This document shows positions 1-8,061 of a stretch of 64,000 nt of DNA, one piece after another; the stretch's first letter is position 1; every line of letters begins with the position of its first letter. Below the pieces are notes generated by a model. That model made no database searches. It worked only from the letters and a program-made list of their open reading frames with translations, and was not told the origin of the DNA. The translations under genes and the position numbers were made by a program. Origin of the DNA: Betaproteobacteria bacterium. Lineage in GTDB: Bacteria; Pseudomonadota; Gammaproteobacteria; Burkholderiales; Rhodocyclaceae. The stretch is from positions 460,001-524,000 of the forward strand of contig JADJXY010000001.1 of assembly GCA_016720065.1 (NCBI GenBank). The letters are read 5' to 3'.

Positions 1-740
1 TTGATCACGCTGGCGGCGGCTGCAAACCCGAAGGTCGCTGTTACGCAGATGGAGGACCCAAACCCTGCGCAATTGAGTCCTGCACTTCCAGAGGGCGGTG
101 CGCAAGCGGCTGGGGGATTTCGCAGTGGCTCCTCCGAGTAAATCGCATCGACTCCGAAACGTTTTCCCGTCTGGCGCGGGAATCCGTACTGCTTGCGCAA
201 CTCAGCGCGAACTCTTGCGAGCAAGGGATCCTGGACGGTACGCGCTAAATCGTCAGCGCGAACACGGGTTGGGTCGATTTGCCCGCCAGCGGCGCCAATG
301 GTCACCAAGTACGTGGTGCGCTGCGCACAGAACGCAATCATGGCGCACTTTGCCTTGACTTGGTCCGTGGCGTCGATGAGGGCGTCAAACGATCGGTCGA
401 GCAGGGCTTCCGCGTTGTCCGGGGAGAGGAAATCGTCCACGGTGTGGACCTGGCACCTGGGGCTGTATTCCCGTATCCGCTCGGCCATCGCCGTGACTTT
501 GGCCTTGCCGAAATTCGAGTCCTGGGCATGGATCTGGCGATTGACGTTGGATTCGGCGACGACATCGAGATCTATCAGTGTAAGTGTTCCAACCCCGCTT
601 CGGGCCAAGGCTTCCGCGGACCACGACCCAACTCCACCGATGCCCACAATAGCAACGTGCGCCTGTCCTAATCGGTGCGCGCCGTCAGCTCCGTAAAGCC
701 TCGCGATACCGCCAAAGCGCCGCTCATCGGCCCCAGACAT
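1..740 (-). CDS. tcdA: tRNA threonylcarbamoyladenosine dehydratase, C-terminus cut by window edge
   Basis: E1/ThiF-like enzyme that cyclises t6A37 of tRNA to ct6A using ATP. The minus-strand frame is open from ATG at 740 to the window edge, 246 codons, so only a few C-terminal residues are missing for a family of about 250-270 aa. Visible: RRFGGIARLYG at the N-terminus, the nucleotide-binding GIGGVGSW about residue 35, LIDLDVVAESNVNRQ with the family's conserved Asn-Arg-Gln, FGKAK, IDATDQVKAK, and CAGFGSS followed by a hydrophobic tail. The ATG overlaps the stop of the upstream HD-GYP gene by one base (TGATG), so the two are probably co-translated. Family identity is firm; the substrate is taken from the family. 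Confidence 0.9.
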   Translation of the reverse strand, partial: MSGADERRFGGIARLYGADGAHRLGQAHVAIVGIGGVGSWSAEALARSGVGTLTLIDLDVVAESNVNRQIHAQDSNFGKAKVTAMAERIREYSPRCQVHTVDDFLSPDNAEALLDRSFDALIDATDQVKAKCAMIAFCAQRTTYLVTIGAAGGQIDPTRVRADDLARTVQDPLLARVRAELRKQYGFPRQTGKRFGVDAIYSEEPLRNPPAACAPPSGSAGLNCAGFGSSICVTATFGFAAAASVI

Positions 741-1843
741 CAAGCCTCGATCGTCTTCCGGATAACCAGATTGAATGGGGCAATCCACTCAGGGGCGAAT
801 TGATTGTCGCAAGCGTTGACCTCGGCGATGGCACGCAAAACCGATCGATTTTTGCCCCGGTGGATATGCTTGAGCATGACGGCTTCGAACGCATCGACGA
901 TGGCGAGGATTTTTGCGCCATCGCATATGGCATTACCAGCCAACTGCGCTGGGTAGCCCTTGCCGTCGGGCATTTCATGGTGTTGGGCGATCATCTGGGC
1001 GGCAGCCTCCCATCCCGCCATGCGCTGGAGGAGTCCTGCTGCGAATCCCGGGTGGTTGCGCAGCGCGGCGCGATCCTCGTCAGTCATCCTGCCCACTTTG
1101 AGCCAAGTGGATTCAGGAAGAAACATCATCCCAAGATCGTGGAGGTAGACCGCGGCCTCAAGCTGTACCGCGTCGACCGTGCTACCGACCGCACGATTGG
1201 TTTCAAGCGCCAGACGCAGAATGCGCATCGTACGCCCCTTGAACAGCGGCGAGCGACTCTCGAATTGAAGGGCGAGGGAGCGGAAGAATTGTAGATCGGC
1301 CGGGGCGTTCTGCTGCCCCGGGGGAGGCGAAGACTTACGGGGGGGTTTGGTCGAAAGCGTTGCGATCACGGGGGGGAAACCGGTCACCGCCTCTATCAGC
1401 TGCCGGCTCAGGTCATCGACTTCTTCATCTAGTGCGACAGCGATGCGCTCCAAACCGTTGACCAAGGGGAGAAGGCGCAAATTCTCGAGAGACTTCCCTG
1501 ACAAGATGCCGTCAGTGGCCAACTCCAGCCGGTCGACGGATAACAGTACCGCTTCGGCGAGCAGATCAGAGAACTGAATTTCGCCCGAGCGGAAGCGGGC
1601 AAGGACCGATTCGATGGGATGGGCAATCGCCACCGCAAGATCAAATTTGCATAGCGAAGCATCGCCTTTGACGTTGTGGACCGCACGGAACAAATCGGCA
1701 ATCAGTTCCCGATCCTGGGGCGCCTTGCGCAGGCGAGTGACATCCCTTTCAATTTCCGGTGCCCGGTCGGCCAAGGCGTCGGCGAATTCCTCAAGGGCGC
1801 CGCGGTCGCTGACGACCGGGGCGATGATGTTTCGCACATCCAT
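740..1843 (-). CDS. HPt domain + HD-GYP domain signalling protein
   Basis: 367 aa if started at the ATG at 1843, which has AGGGAG 9-14 bases upstream; an open frame extends to 1921 but lacks a ribosome site. Residues about 10-110 form an HPt helical domain with AVHNVKGDA (His56, the likely phosphoacceptor). Residues about 200-367 are an HD-GYP-type domain: LHDLGMMFLPES, HPGFAAGLLQ and AQHHEMPDGKGYP. Active HD-GYP proteins hydrolyse cyclic di-GMP, but here the usual first metal-ligand position reads FKGRTMRILRLAL without the expected His, and the HDxGK Lys is Met, so catalysis is doubtful. It may be a phosphorelay-linked signalling or scaffold protein. Upstream of and overlapping tcdA. Confidence 0.82.
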   Translation of the reverse strand: MDVRNIIAPVVSDRGALEEFADALADRAPEIERDVTRLRKAPQDRELIADLFRAVHNVKGDASLCKFDLAVAIAHPIESVLARFRSGEIQFSDLLAEAVLLSVDRLELATDGILSGKSLENLRLLPLVNGLERIAVALDEEVDDLSRQLIEAVTGFPPVIATLSTKPPRKSSPPPGQQNAPADLQFFRSLALQFESRSPLFKGRTMRILRLALETNRAVGSTVDAVQLEAAVYLHDLGMMFLPESTWLKVGRMTDEDRAALRNHPGFAAGLLQRMAGWEAAAQMIAQHHEMPDGKGYPAQLAGNAICDGAKILAIVDAFEAVMLKHIHRGKNRSVLRAIAEVNACDNQFAPEWIAPFNLVIRKTIEA

Positions 1844-2010
1844 CGGTTCAATCTCCCTGCGCTTCGTGTAAGCGTCCAAGTGTAGCCCAAAGCTGCGCCG
1901 GAGCAGAGGGCAGGGGAACAAGACACGAAACCAGGAAGGTCGTCGCCTTGACGCTGCTGCGGGCGCCGCCTAACATCTCGCCCTTCTGCATAGCGGCGGC
2001 GCAATAGATT

Positions 2011-2973
2011 TTGGACCAACTCAATGCTCTGATCGGGCCGGACATGCGGGCTGTCGATTCGGTCATCCGGAGCCGACTCCATTCCGACGTCGTTCTCGTT
2101 CGTCAAGTAGCTGAATACATCATCGGAAGTGGGGGAAAGCGGCTCAGACCTGCGCTCGTCCTCCTCGCAGCAGGCGCCCTCGGGTATCGGGGGAGCCATC
2201 ATCACGAACTCGCCGCAGTGGTGGAGTTCATCCACACTGCAACGCTTCTGCATGACGACGTGGTGGATGAGTCTTCGTTGCGGCGTGGGCGGGATACGGC
2301 CAACGCCATGTTTGGCAACGCCGCTAGCGTGCTCGTGGGCGATTTCCTCTACTCGCGAGCGTTCCAGATGATGGTTGGTGTTGACGACATGCGGGTGATG
2401 CGCGTGCTTTCGGATGCTACCAATGTGATCGCCGAAGGCGAGGTCTTGCAGTTGATGAACTGTCACGATGCCGACGTCGACGAGGAGCGCTACCTGAGAG
2501 TGATTCGCTACAAGACCGCCAAGCTTTTCGAGGCGGCGGCTCAGCTCGGGGCTTTGATCGGTGGTGGAGCGCCGGGATGCGTCGAGGAATTCGCGAATTA
2601 CGGCATGCATCTTGGAACGGCATTCCAACTCGTCGACGATGTGCTGGATTATTCCGGGCAGGAAGTGGATACGGGGAAGCATCTTGGGGATGACCTGGCG
2701 GAAGGCAAGCCGACCCTGCCCTTGATCTTCGTTCTGCAGAACGGGAGTTCTCAGCAGGCCGCGTGCGTTCGGCGGGCCATCGAATCGGGCGGGCGGGAAG
2801 ACTTCCCTGCGGTGCTCGAGGCCATCCGGCTCACCGGTGCTCTCGACCATGCGCGGCGCCGGGCAAGTGAAGAGGCCGCGCTGGCGAGAGGTGCTCTGGC
2901 AGAGCTTTCGCCTTCAAAATATCGTGATGCTCTGCTACAATTAACCCTCTTTGCTGTCGAGCGGAACCACTGA
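2011..2973 (+). CDS. ispB: Polyprenyl (octaprenyl) diphosphate synthase
   Basis: Trans-prenyltransferase making the C40 side chain of ubiquinone from FPP and IPP. 320 aa, the usual family length. It has GSGGKRLRP (IPP binding), the first Asp-rich motif LLHDDVVDES and the second QLVDDVLDYSG, both needed for Mg-diphosphate binding. The start is probably TTG at 2011 because an in-frame TAG lies just upstream; the next ATG at 2044 would shorten the N-terminal helix that homologues have. It diverges from the HD-GYP gene and is followed 16 bases later by tRNA-Pro. Chain length (C40) is inferred from the family, not visible in the sequence. Confidence 0.93.
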   Translation: MDQLNALIGPDMRAVDSVIRSRLHSDVVLVRQVAEYIIGSGGKRLRPALVLLAAGALGYRGSHHHELAAVVEFIHTATLLHDDVVDESSLRRGRDTANAMFGNAASVLVGDFLYSRAFQMMVGVDDMRVMRVLSDATNVIAEGEVLQLMNCHDADVDEERYLRVIRYKTAKLFEAAAQLGALIGGGAPGCVEEFANYGMHLGTAFQLVDDVLDYSGQEVDTGKHLGDDLAEGKPTLPLIFVLQNGSSQQAACVRRAIESGGREDFPAVLEAIRLTGALDHARRRASEEAALARGALAELSPSKYRDALLQLTLFAVERNH

Positions 2974-2989
2974 CCGCCTCGACTGCCCT

Positions 2990-3066
2990 CGGAGTGTAGC
3001 TCAGCCTGGTAGAGCACTGCGTTCGGGACGCAGGGGTCGCATGTTCGAATCATGTCACTCCGACCA
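2990..3066 (+). tRNA. tRNA-Pro(CGG)
   Basis: 77 nt including an encoded CCA. The acceptor arms CGGAGTG (2990-2996) and CACTCCG (3056-3062) pair. The anticodon stem CTGCG/CGCAG encloses the loop TTCGGGA, giving anticodon CGG (proline). The T arm carries GTTCGAATC. It lies between ispB and the phosphatase gene on the same strand. Confidence 0.95.
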
Positions 3067-3119
3067 AACATTCCCCAGTAGCGACTCCCTCTGGTCCTTC
3101 CCGTCCCCGCGGAGTACGA

Positions 3120-3590
3120 ATGTTCAAGATTCTGTTGGTGTGCATGGGCAATATCTGCCGTTCACCCATGGCCGAAGGCGTGCTCAGGGCGCATCTCCAG
3201 CGTGCGGGCCTGGGCGCGCGGGTTAGCGTTGCGTCTGCTGGAACCGCGGGGGCTCATGCCGGCGAGGCGCCGGATAACAGAGCCCTGCAGGTGGCCGCCA
3301 AGCGAGGCTACGACCTGAGCGGCATCCGGTCAAAGAGGATTCGGCTGGATGATTTCACCCTCTACGACTGCATTCTCGCCATGGATGGAGATAATCTGGA
3401 GACCCTGCGTCGCCGTTGCCCGGCGGAACTGCAAGACAAGATTTGCCTCTTCCTCGAATTTTCCCAAGTGGGCTCAGGGGACGTCCCCGACCCCTATTAC
3501 GGCAATCTCGCGGGTTTCGAACGTGTGCTTGAACTGTGCGAAAGAGGGGCCGAGGGCGTGGTCAAGGAAATGAGGGCCAGGGCGCTCTGA
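3120..3590 (+). CDS. Low-molecular-weight protein tyrosine phosphatase
   Basis: 156 aa, typical for this family of cysteine-dependent phosphatases. The P-loop CMGNICRS (CX5R-S; Cys8, Arg14) lies at the very N-terminus, and the general-acid Asp is in VPDPYYGN about residue 125. GGAG sits 7-10 bases before the ATG. In proteobacteria relatives dephosphorylate arsenate or tyrosine kinases of polysaccharide export (Wzb type). No kinase gene is nearby, so its partner is unknown. Confidence 0.92.
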   Translation: MFKILLVCMGNICRSPMAEGVLRAHLQRAGLGARVSVASAGTAGAHAGEAPDNRALQVAAKRGYDLSGIRSKRIRLDDFTLYDCILAMDGDNLETLRRRCPAELQDKICLFLEFSQVGSGDVPDPYYGNLAGFERVLELCERGAEGVVKEMRARAL

Positions 3591-3676
3591 GGAGGAGGGC
3601 GCGGCCTTGCGGGGGCTAAGGCGGGCGGTCCCTGAGGCGGAGCCGTGAGGCTGGCGCGGCGTGCAGCGGGTTACGC

Positions 3677-4468
3677 TTACTCGCCCCCCAGTTTGCTGAG
3701 GTACTCCTTGGTAAACATTTTGTCCGGCAGGTCGCGCAGTTTCATGCCGCTGTAATCTAGAACCGACTGCTCGTTGCCGCGCAGGGCATCCTCCATCACC
3801 AGCCGCGTGGGGCGCATCTTGCCCTGCATGGTTTCAAATTTCTCATAACGGCATTTTTTTAGCAGGCGGTTGGAGAGAGAGTAGAACTCCGCCTTGAGCG
3901 GCCACGAAGATTTCTTGTTAACCCAGTACATGACCTTCTGGTAAGTCACGCCACGATCCACGGCGGTCAGTTCAAGGACGTAATAGTCCTCGTTGCCGAT
4001 GGATTCGGAGCGCAGCACCTTGGGTTTGTAGTCACCCGCGAAGTTGGCGCGGGCGAGGTCGCCATTGGCCACCTGACCGGTCAGGCGCTGGGCGAGGGAA
4101 ATCCGCACCGGCTGGGAAACTTCGGGCATGAACACCCACAGGTCGCGGCCCTTCATGAGCAGAATCTGGCCTCGTTCCGAGGCAGGCTCCGTGATCATGA
4201 CGATGGTGTTTTCGTTGCCCTTGGACAGGATGCGATATTTGCGATTTTCGGCGGGTTTGTCGGTTTGTGTGGTGGAGATGCCGATTTCGACCTGAAATCC
4301 CTCGGCGGGAAAGCGCACCTGGTCTGCCTTTTCCACTATACTCCGGGCATAGGCGTCGTCAGGGGCAACCGGGGGCTGCTCTTCCGCAAGCGCAAATGGG
4401 GTTGCAAGCAGGGTGGACAGGGTAAAAAGAAGGGCGCCCTTGCGGAACGGGGAACGAATGGAAATCAT
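3677..4468 (-). CDS. Outer membrane lipoprotein-sorting protein (LolA-like)
   Basis: 263 aa with a signal peptide (MISIRSPFRKGALLFTLS then ATPFALA before EEQPP). The mature part is a LolA/LolB-like sheet: FQVEIGISTT, ILLMKGRDLWVFMPEVSQPVRIS, VMYWVNKKSSWPLKAEFYS, and the C-terminal LPDKMFTKEYLSKLGG. Start ATG 4468 was chosen for the signal peptide; a longer open frame continues upstream but runs antisense through the divergent ABC gene. It faces away from the ABC ATPase and DUF1302 genes, separated by only 54 bases, so the divergent promoters overlap. The family is known near lipid or lipoprotein exporters; cargo unknown. Confidence 0.85.
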   Translation of the reverse strand: MISIRSPFRKGALLFTLSTLLATPFALAEEQPPVAPDDAYARSIVEKADQVRFPAEGFQVEIGISTTQTDKPAENRKYRILSKGNENTIVMITEPASERGQILLMKGRDLWVFMPEVSQPVRISLAQRLTGQVANGDLARANFAGDYKPKVLRSESIGNEDYYVLELTAVDRGVTYQKVMYWVNKKSSWPLKAEFYSLSNRLLKKCRYEKFETMQGKMRPTRLVMEDALRGNEQSVLDYSGMKLRDLPDKMFTKEYLSKLGGE

Positions 4469-4522
4469 GCTTTCACCTGTGTCGGTTCGGCGAACCTCGG
4501 CTAATGCTGCAAGGATCAGACC

Positions 4523-5275
4523 ATGAGTGTTGTGCGCATAGAGCGTGTGTTCAAGGACTATCTGCTTGGGGAGCAGATCGTCCAGGCGGTCAATGATATA
4601 ACACTGTCCGTCGAGCCGGGGGTGTTCCTTGCCATCTCGGGGCCTTCGGGGAGCGGCAAGACCTCGCTGCTCAACCTCATCGGCTGTATCGATCGTCCGA
4701 CCAGCGGGAAGATCTACATCAACGACGAGGACGTCACCGAAAAGAATTCGGATCAACTTGCCGACCTCAGGTCGCGTTCGATCGGCTTCATCTTTCAGAC
4801 CTTCAATCTCCTTCCCGTGCTGTCCGCTGCCGAAAACGTCGAATATCCCTTGCTGCAGCGCAAGGACTTGACGGCTTCCGACCGCAAGAAGCGGGTCGAT
4901 TACTTTCTCGATATCGTCGGTCTGTCCAAATACGTGCATCACCGTCCCAACCAGCTGAGCGGCGGGCAGCGGCAGCGGGTCGCCATTGCCCGGGCGCTGG
5001 CCATCCAGCCGGCGATCGTTCTTGCCGACGAGCCCACCGCCAACCTGGACAAGGCGACGGGCAAGGAAATCCTGCGTTTGATGAAGCTCATCAACCAGCA
5101 CCTGGGCACGACCTTCATTTTCTCGACCCACGACCAGAAGGTGGTCGATGTTTCGGACCGTCTGGTCAAAATGGAAGACGGAACCATCAAATCTCTTGGG
5201 GTGCGCGACGACGCCAACCAGTGGAAGCTCGTTCGGGTGCGCAACCTTTCGGAAATGGCAGCAGGAGAAAGTTAG
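4523..5275 (+). CDS. ABC transporter ATP-binding protein (LolD/MacB type)
   Basis: 250 aa ATPase: Walker A GPSGSGKT (about residue 40), Q-loop FIFQTFNLLP, signature LSGGQRQR, Walker B IVLADEP, and the switch His in STHDQ. The LolD/MacB subgroup is indicated by the spacing and by NLLPVLSAAENVEYPL. No FtsX-type permease gene lies beside it: the next gene, two bases downstream, is the DUF1302 beta-barrel protein. It presumably works with a permease encoded elsewhere and with the divergent LolA-like protein in moving a lipid-like cargo across the envelope. Confidence 0.9.
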   Translation: MSVVRIERVFKDYLLGEQIVQAVNDITLSVEPGVFLAISGPSGSGKTSLLNLIGCIDRPTSGKIYINDEDVTEKNSDQLADLRSRSIGFIFQTFNLLPVLSAAENVEYPLLQRKDLTASDRKKRVDYFLDIVGLSKYVHHRPNQLSGGQRQRVAIARALAIQPAIVLADEPTANLDKATGKEILRLMKLINQHLGTTFIFSTHDQKVVDVSDRLVKMEDGTIKSLGVRDDANQWKLVRVRNLSEMAAGES

Positions 5276-5277
5276 GC

Positions 5278-6672
5278 ATGGATCGCATGAAATACGCAGG
5301 CGGCGCCCCGGGCGCCGTTGTGAAAAACCTGGGCTGGCAAGGGGCAGCCCTTGCCGTTTTGATGGCCTGCTTCGCTACCATCCCCGCTGCCCACGGGGCC
5401 GACGGGCGCGACGCCCTGTTCGAGGACGACGACCCCCTCCCCAAGGCCAAAAGCGAGAAGAAAACCGGAGGCGTCACCGGCTATATCCAACTGGAAGCCG
5501 CGCGAACCGTCTCGTCTCCCGACCACTGGTCGAAACTCAGGGCGCGGGGCGAACTCGCCAGCCGGGGCGATCTGGGCGGCGGCATCCGCTACAAGCTCAG
5601 TGCCCGGGCCGACTACGACGCGGTCTACGACCTCAACGACTTCTATCCGCAGCCTGTCCGCCACGACCAGCGTTTTGACTTTGCCCTGCGGGAGAATTAT
5701 CTCGACATCAGCCGCGGCGATTGGGACTTCCGCCTGGGGCGCCAGCACGTCGTATGGGGCGAAATGGTCGGCCTGTTTTTCGCCGACGTTGTTTCCGCGC
5801 GGGATCTGCGCGAGTTCATCCTGCCGGAATTCGAAGCCCTGCGCACGCCGCAATGGGCGGCACGAGCCGAATACTACAAGGATGACTTCCACGCTGAATT
5901 CCTCTGGGTCCCGGTGGCTACCTACGACAAGATCGGCAAGCCGGGGGCCGAGTTCTATCCCTACCAGCCCGACCTGACCGGGCGGGTCACCTATCTGCAC
6001 GAAAAGCGGCCCAAGGCGGATTGGGACCACATGAACTACGGCGTTCGCCTGTCTGCGCTCCTAAGCGGCTGGGATCTTTCCGGCTTCGCCTACAGCAGCA
6101 TGGATGTCCAGCCCACCTTCCACCGCAGCATCAGCCTCACCCCGCCGGTGCCGACGGTGATCTACCAGGCCCGCCACGAACGCATCCGGCAGTTTGGCGG
6201 GACCCTGGCCAAGGACATCGACGGCGTGGTGTTCAAGATGGAGGCGGTGCATACCCATGGCCGCAAATACCCGGTGCTGCGCTTTATGGACGCCGACGGT
6301 CTGGCCGAGCAGAACACCGTCGATTGGGCGGCGGGCCTGGACTTCACCCTGCCCGCCGACACCCGCTTCAACGTGCAGTTCTTCCAGCGCATCTATACCA
6401 ATCATGATCGCGACAGCCTGCAGGACCGGGAAGAAAACGGCTACAGCCTGTACCTGAACACCAAGATCATCCCGGCCATCGAATCCCAGGTGACCTATAT
6501 CGCCAGCCTGAACCGCTCCAGTTGGCTGGCCAGACCGCGGGTGCTGTGGAATTTCCAGAAGAACTGGCGTCTTCTGGTGGGGGCCGACGTCTTCGGCGGC
6601 AAGCCCACGGGCTTGTTCGGCCAATACGACGAGCGCGACCGCGTGTATACCGAGGTGCGCTACACCTTCTGA
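5278..6672 (+). CDS. DUF1302-type outer membrane beta-barrel protein
   Basis: 464 aa with an N-terminal signal region (hydrophobic AALAVLMACFATIPAAHGA, residues about 20-40). The rest is rich in amphipathic strands with aromatic girdles and ends in YTEVRYTF, a C-terminal phenylalanine typical of BAM substrates. The stretch YLDISRGDWDFRLGRQHVVWGE is characteristic of the DUF1302/DUF1302-like family. The ATG at 5278 has AGGAG about 12 bases upstream and follows the ABC gene by two bases, so they form one operon. The role (channel for the ABC system) is inferred from context. Confidence 0.85.
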   Translation: MDRMKYAGGAPGAVVKNLGWQGAALAVLMACFATIPAAHGADGRDALFEDDDPLPKAKSEKKTGGVTGYIQLEAARTVSSPDHWSKLRARGELASRGDLGGGIRYKLSARADYDAVYDLNDFYPQPVRHDQRFDFALRENYLDISRGDWDFRLGRQHVVWGEMVGLFFADVVSARDLREFILPEFEALRTPQWAARAEYYKDDFHAEFLWVPVATYDKIGKPGAEFYPYQPDLTGRVTYLHEKRPKADWDHMNYGVRLSALLSGWDLSGFAYSSMDVQPTFHRSISLTPPVPTVIYQARHERIRQFGGTLAKDIDGVVFKMEAVHTHGRKYPVLRFMDADGLAEQNTVDWAAGLDFTLPADTRFNVQFFQRIYTNHDRDSLQDREENGYSLYLNTKIIPAIESQVTYIASLNRSSWLARPRVLWNFQKNWRLLVGADVFGGKPTGLFGQYDERDRVYTEVRYTF

Positions 6673-6681
6673 GGATGAGGG

Positions 6682-6710
6682 GAATTCCGGTAACGGCAGC
6701 GTCGGAATTC
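6682..6710 (+). terminator. Hairpin after the DUF1302 gene
   Basis: The 8-bp arms GAATTCCG (6682-6689) and CGGAATTC (6703-6710) enclose a 13-base loop and are followed by TTTACA. It lies 10 bases after the stop of the DUF1302 gene. The T tract is short, so this is a weak terminator or a processing hairpin. Confidence 0.5.
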
Positions 6711-6753
6711 TTTACACTCCAGCCGGCGTGCATGCGGGGGGTGCTTATTAAGC

Positions 6754-6796
6754 GATTGTTTTTAAATAAAAACGTATAGCTGGCACGCTGCGTGCT
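6754..6796 (+). promoter_or_regulatory. Sigma-54 promoter and upstream palindrome of pepA
   Basis: TGGCACGCTGCGTGCT at 6781-6796 has the -24 GG and -12 GC separated by exactly 10 bases, the hallmark of RpoN promoters. Just upstream is a perfect palindrome of arms GTTTTTA and TAAAAAC around AA, within an AT-rich patch that stands out from the GC-rich surroundings. It could be an activator (enhancer) or IHF-like site. PepA of Zoogloea is known to depend on RpoN and the PrsK/PrsR pair; that this gene is controlled the same way is inference. Confidence 0.8.
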
Positions 6797-6869
6797 TATT
6801 AGTCGGCGTGCTCTCCAGATCAGTTGGAAGGCAAGTAAAAGGTAACAGACTCTTTACTTGGAGATGAAA

Positions 6870-7871
6870 ATGAAAAAAGTTCTTCTGGCTTCCCTGATCG
6901 CCGGCGCCCTCGCCTCCGGCCAGGCCAACGCCTTCAACGACATCGTGTTCGACTTCAACGGTGCCGCTGCCGGTGGTCAACAGACCATCAGCTTCTTCGA
7001 CTGGCTGCCGGGCAATGCCCTGTCCATCGGCGCACTGAGTTCCGGCTCCGGCGTCCCCTTCACCACCGTCTACCAAGCCAAGCTGGGTTCTGCGGTGAAG
7101 AACGAAGGCGGCGGTGGTCAGACCGTCTTCTCCCCGCTGGCAGGCACCGAGTTCACCATTCAGGCCAGCATCATCGAAGTGGCGACCGGTCTGGGCGGCA
7201 GTTCCGCCAGCTTCACCGTGCTGGGCGGCGTCATCAACATGTTCTACGACACGACGCCCGACGCCAACACCATTACCGGTGGTGGCTACGGTGACGGCAC
7301 CATGATCCTGAGCGCGACCATCCTCAACGGTACCGGCGCCTTCAACAATGCCACCATCGGCGGCAATACCGAGCTCATCCCGGGTAGCGGTCTTACCCTG
7401 TGTTCCTTGGGCGTTCAGACTACCGGTTGCACCCCGACTCTGCTCGACGGCTTCGGTGTCGATAACCAGAGCGGCGTCCTGAGCCACACGGGTAACGGTT
7501 CCTCCACCATCAACGCCCACGTCGATAGCCAGGACAGCAACTTCTTCCGCAGCATCCTGACCACCCTGGAAATCGGTCTCAACGACACGACCAACCTGGC
7601 TGATCCCTTCGCCCAGACCAACCCGTCCGACGCCGTCGTGGGCGTCACCCCGGTCTACACCAACGTCGGTGGCGTTGCGGTGAACGGCGATGCCGACTGC
7701 ACCTCCGGCGGCCTGACCGAAGCCGGTGTCGTGGTTGCCCGTTGCGACTTCCACTTCCAGTCCGACGGTTCCACCTCCTTCAACGCTGCTCCGGAACCCG
7801 GCGCCCTGGCTCTACTGGGTCTGGGCCTGGTCGGTGTCGCGGCTTCCCGCCGTCGCGCCAAGCAGCAGTAA
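6870..7871 (+). CDS. pepA: Flocculation-associated PEP-CTERM protein (PepA-like)
   Basis: 333 aa secreted protein. Start ATG 6870 has TGGAG about 6 bases before it and gives a clean signal peptide MKKVLLASLIAGALASG ending in ANA. The body is Gly/Thr/Asn-rich with few charges. The C-terminus is a textbook PEP-CTERM sorting tag: PEPGALALLGLGLVGVAA then SRRRAKQQ. The N-terminus FNDIVFDFNGA and general layout match PepA of Zoogloea, which is needed for floc formation with exopolysaccharide. Sorting would need an exosortase (XrtA type), not in this window. It is monocistronic: its own sigma-54 promoter upstream and a strong terminator downstream. Confidence 0.85.
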   Translation: MKKVLLASLIAGALASGQANAFNDIVFDFNGAAAGGQQTISFFDWLPGNALSIGALSSGSGVPFTTVYQAKLGSAVKNEGGGGQTVFSPLAGTEFTIQASIIEVATGLGGSSASFTVLGGVINMFYDTTPDANTITGGGYGDGTMILSATILNGTGAFNNATIGGNTELIPGSGLTLCSLGVQTTGCTPTLLDGFGVDNQSGVLSHTGNGSSTINAHVDSQDSNFFRSILTTLEIGLNDTTNLADPFAQTNPSDAVVGVTPVYTNVGGVAVNGDADCTSGGLTEAGVVVARCDFHFQSDGSTSFNAAPEPGALALLGLGLVGVAASRRRAKQQ

Positions 7872-7889
7872 GGCAGACCACGCAACGCG

Positions 7890-7914
7890 AAAAAGGGGCT
7901 TCGGCCCCTTTTTT
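7890..7914 (+). terminator. Rho-independent terminator of pepA
   Basis: AAAAAGGGGC, a TTCG tetraloop, then GCCCC and a T run. It lies 19 bases after the pepA stop. The symmetric A/T flanks mean it could also stop minus-strand transcription from proB. Confidence 0.93.
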
Positions 7915-8061
7915 GTTGCCTGTGTTTTGCCGTCCGGGGATGTGGGAGGCGATTCCCGATTCCCGGCGTGCTGCGCGCCTCGGCGCCCGCGAGCAAGCGG
8001 CCAAGGACTCTCCTCGCCCTCACGAGGGGTAGGAAGAGAAGGGCGGCGGCCCCCGCCCGGT

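Noticed and set aside
1702..2850. Minus-strand 382-codon frame antisense to ispB
   Set aside because: ispB has both Asp-rich motifs; the antisense frame shows no family features.
4469..5131. N-terminal extension of the LolA-like protein reading through the ABC gene
   Set aside because: The signal peptide at 4468 marks the start; the upstream part is antisense to the ATPase.
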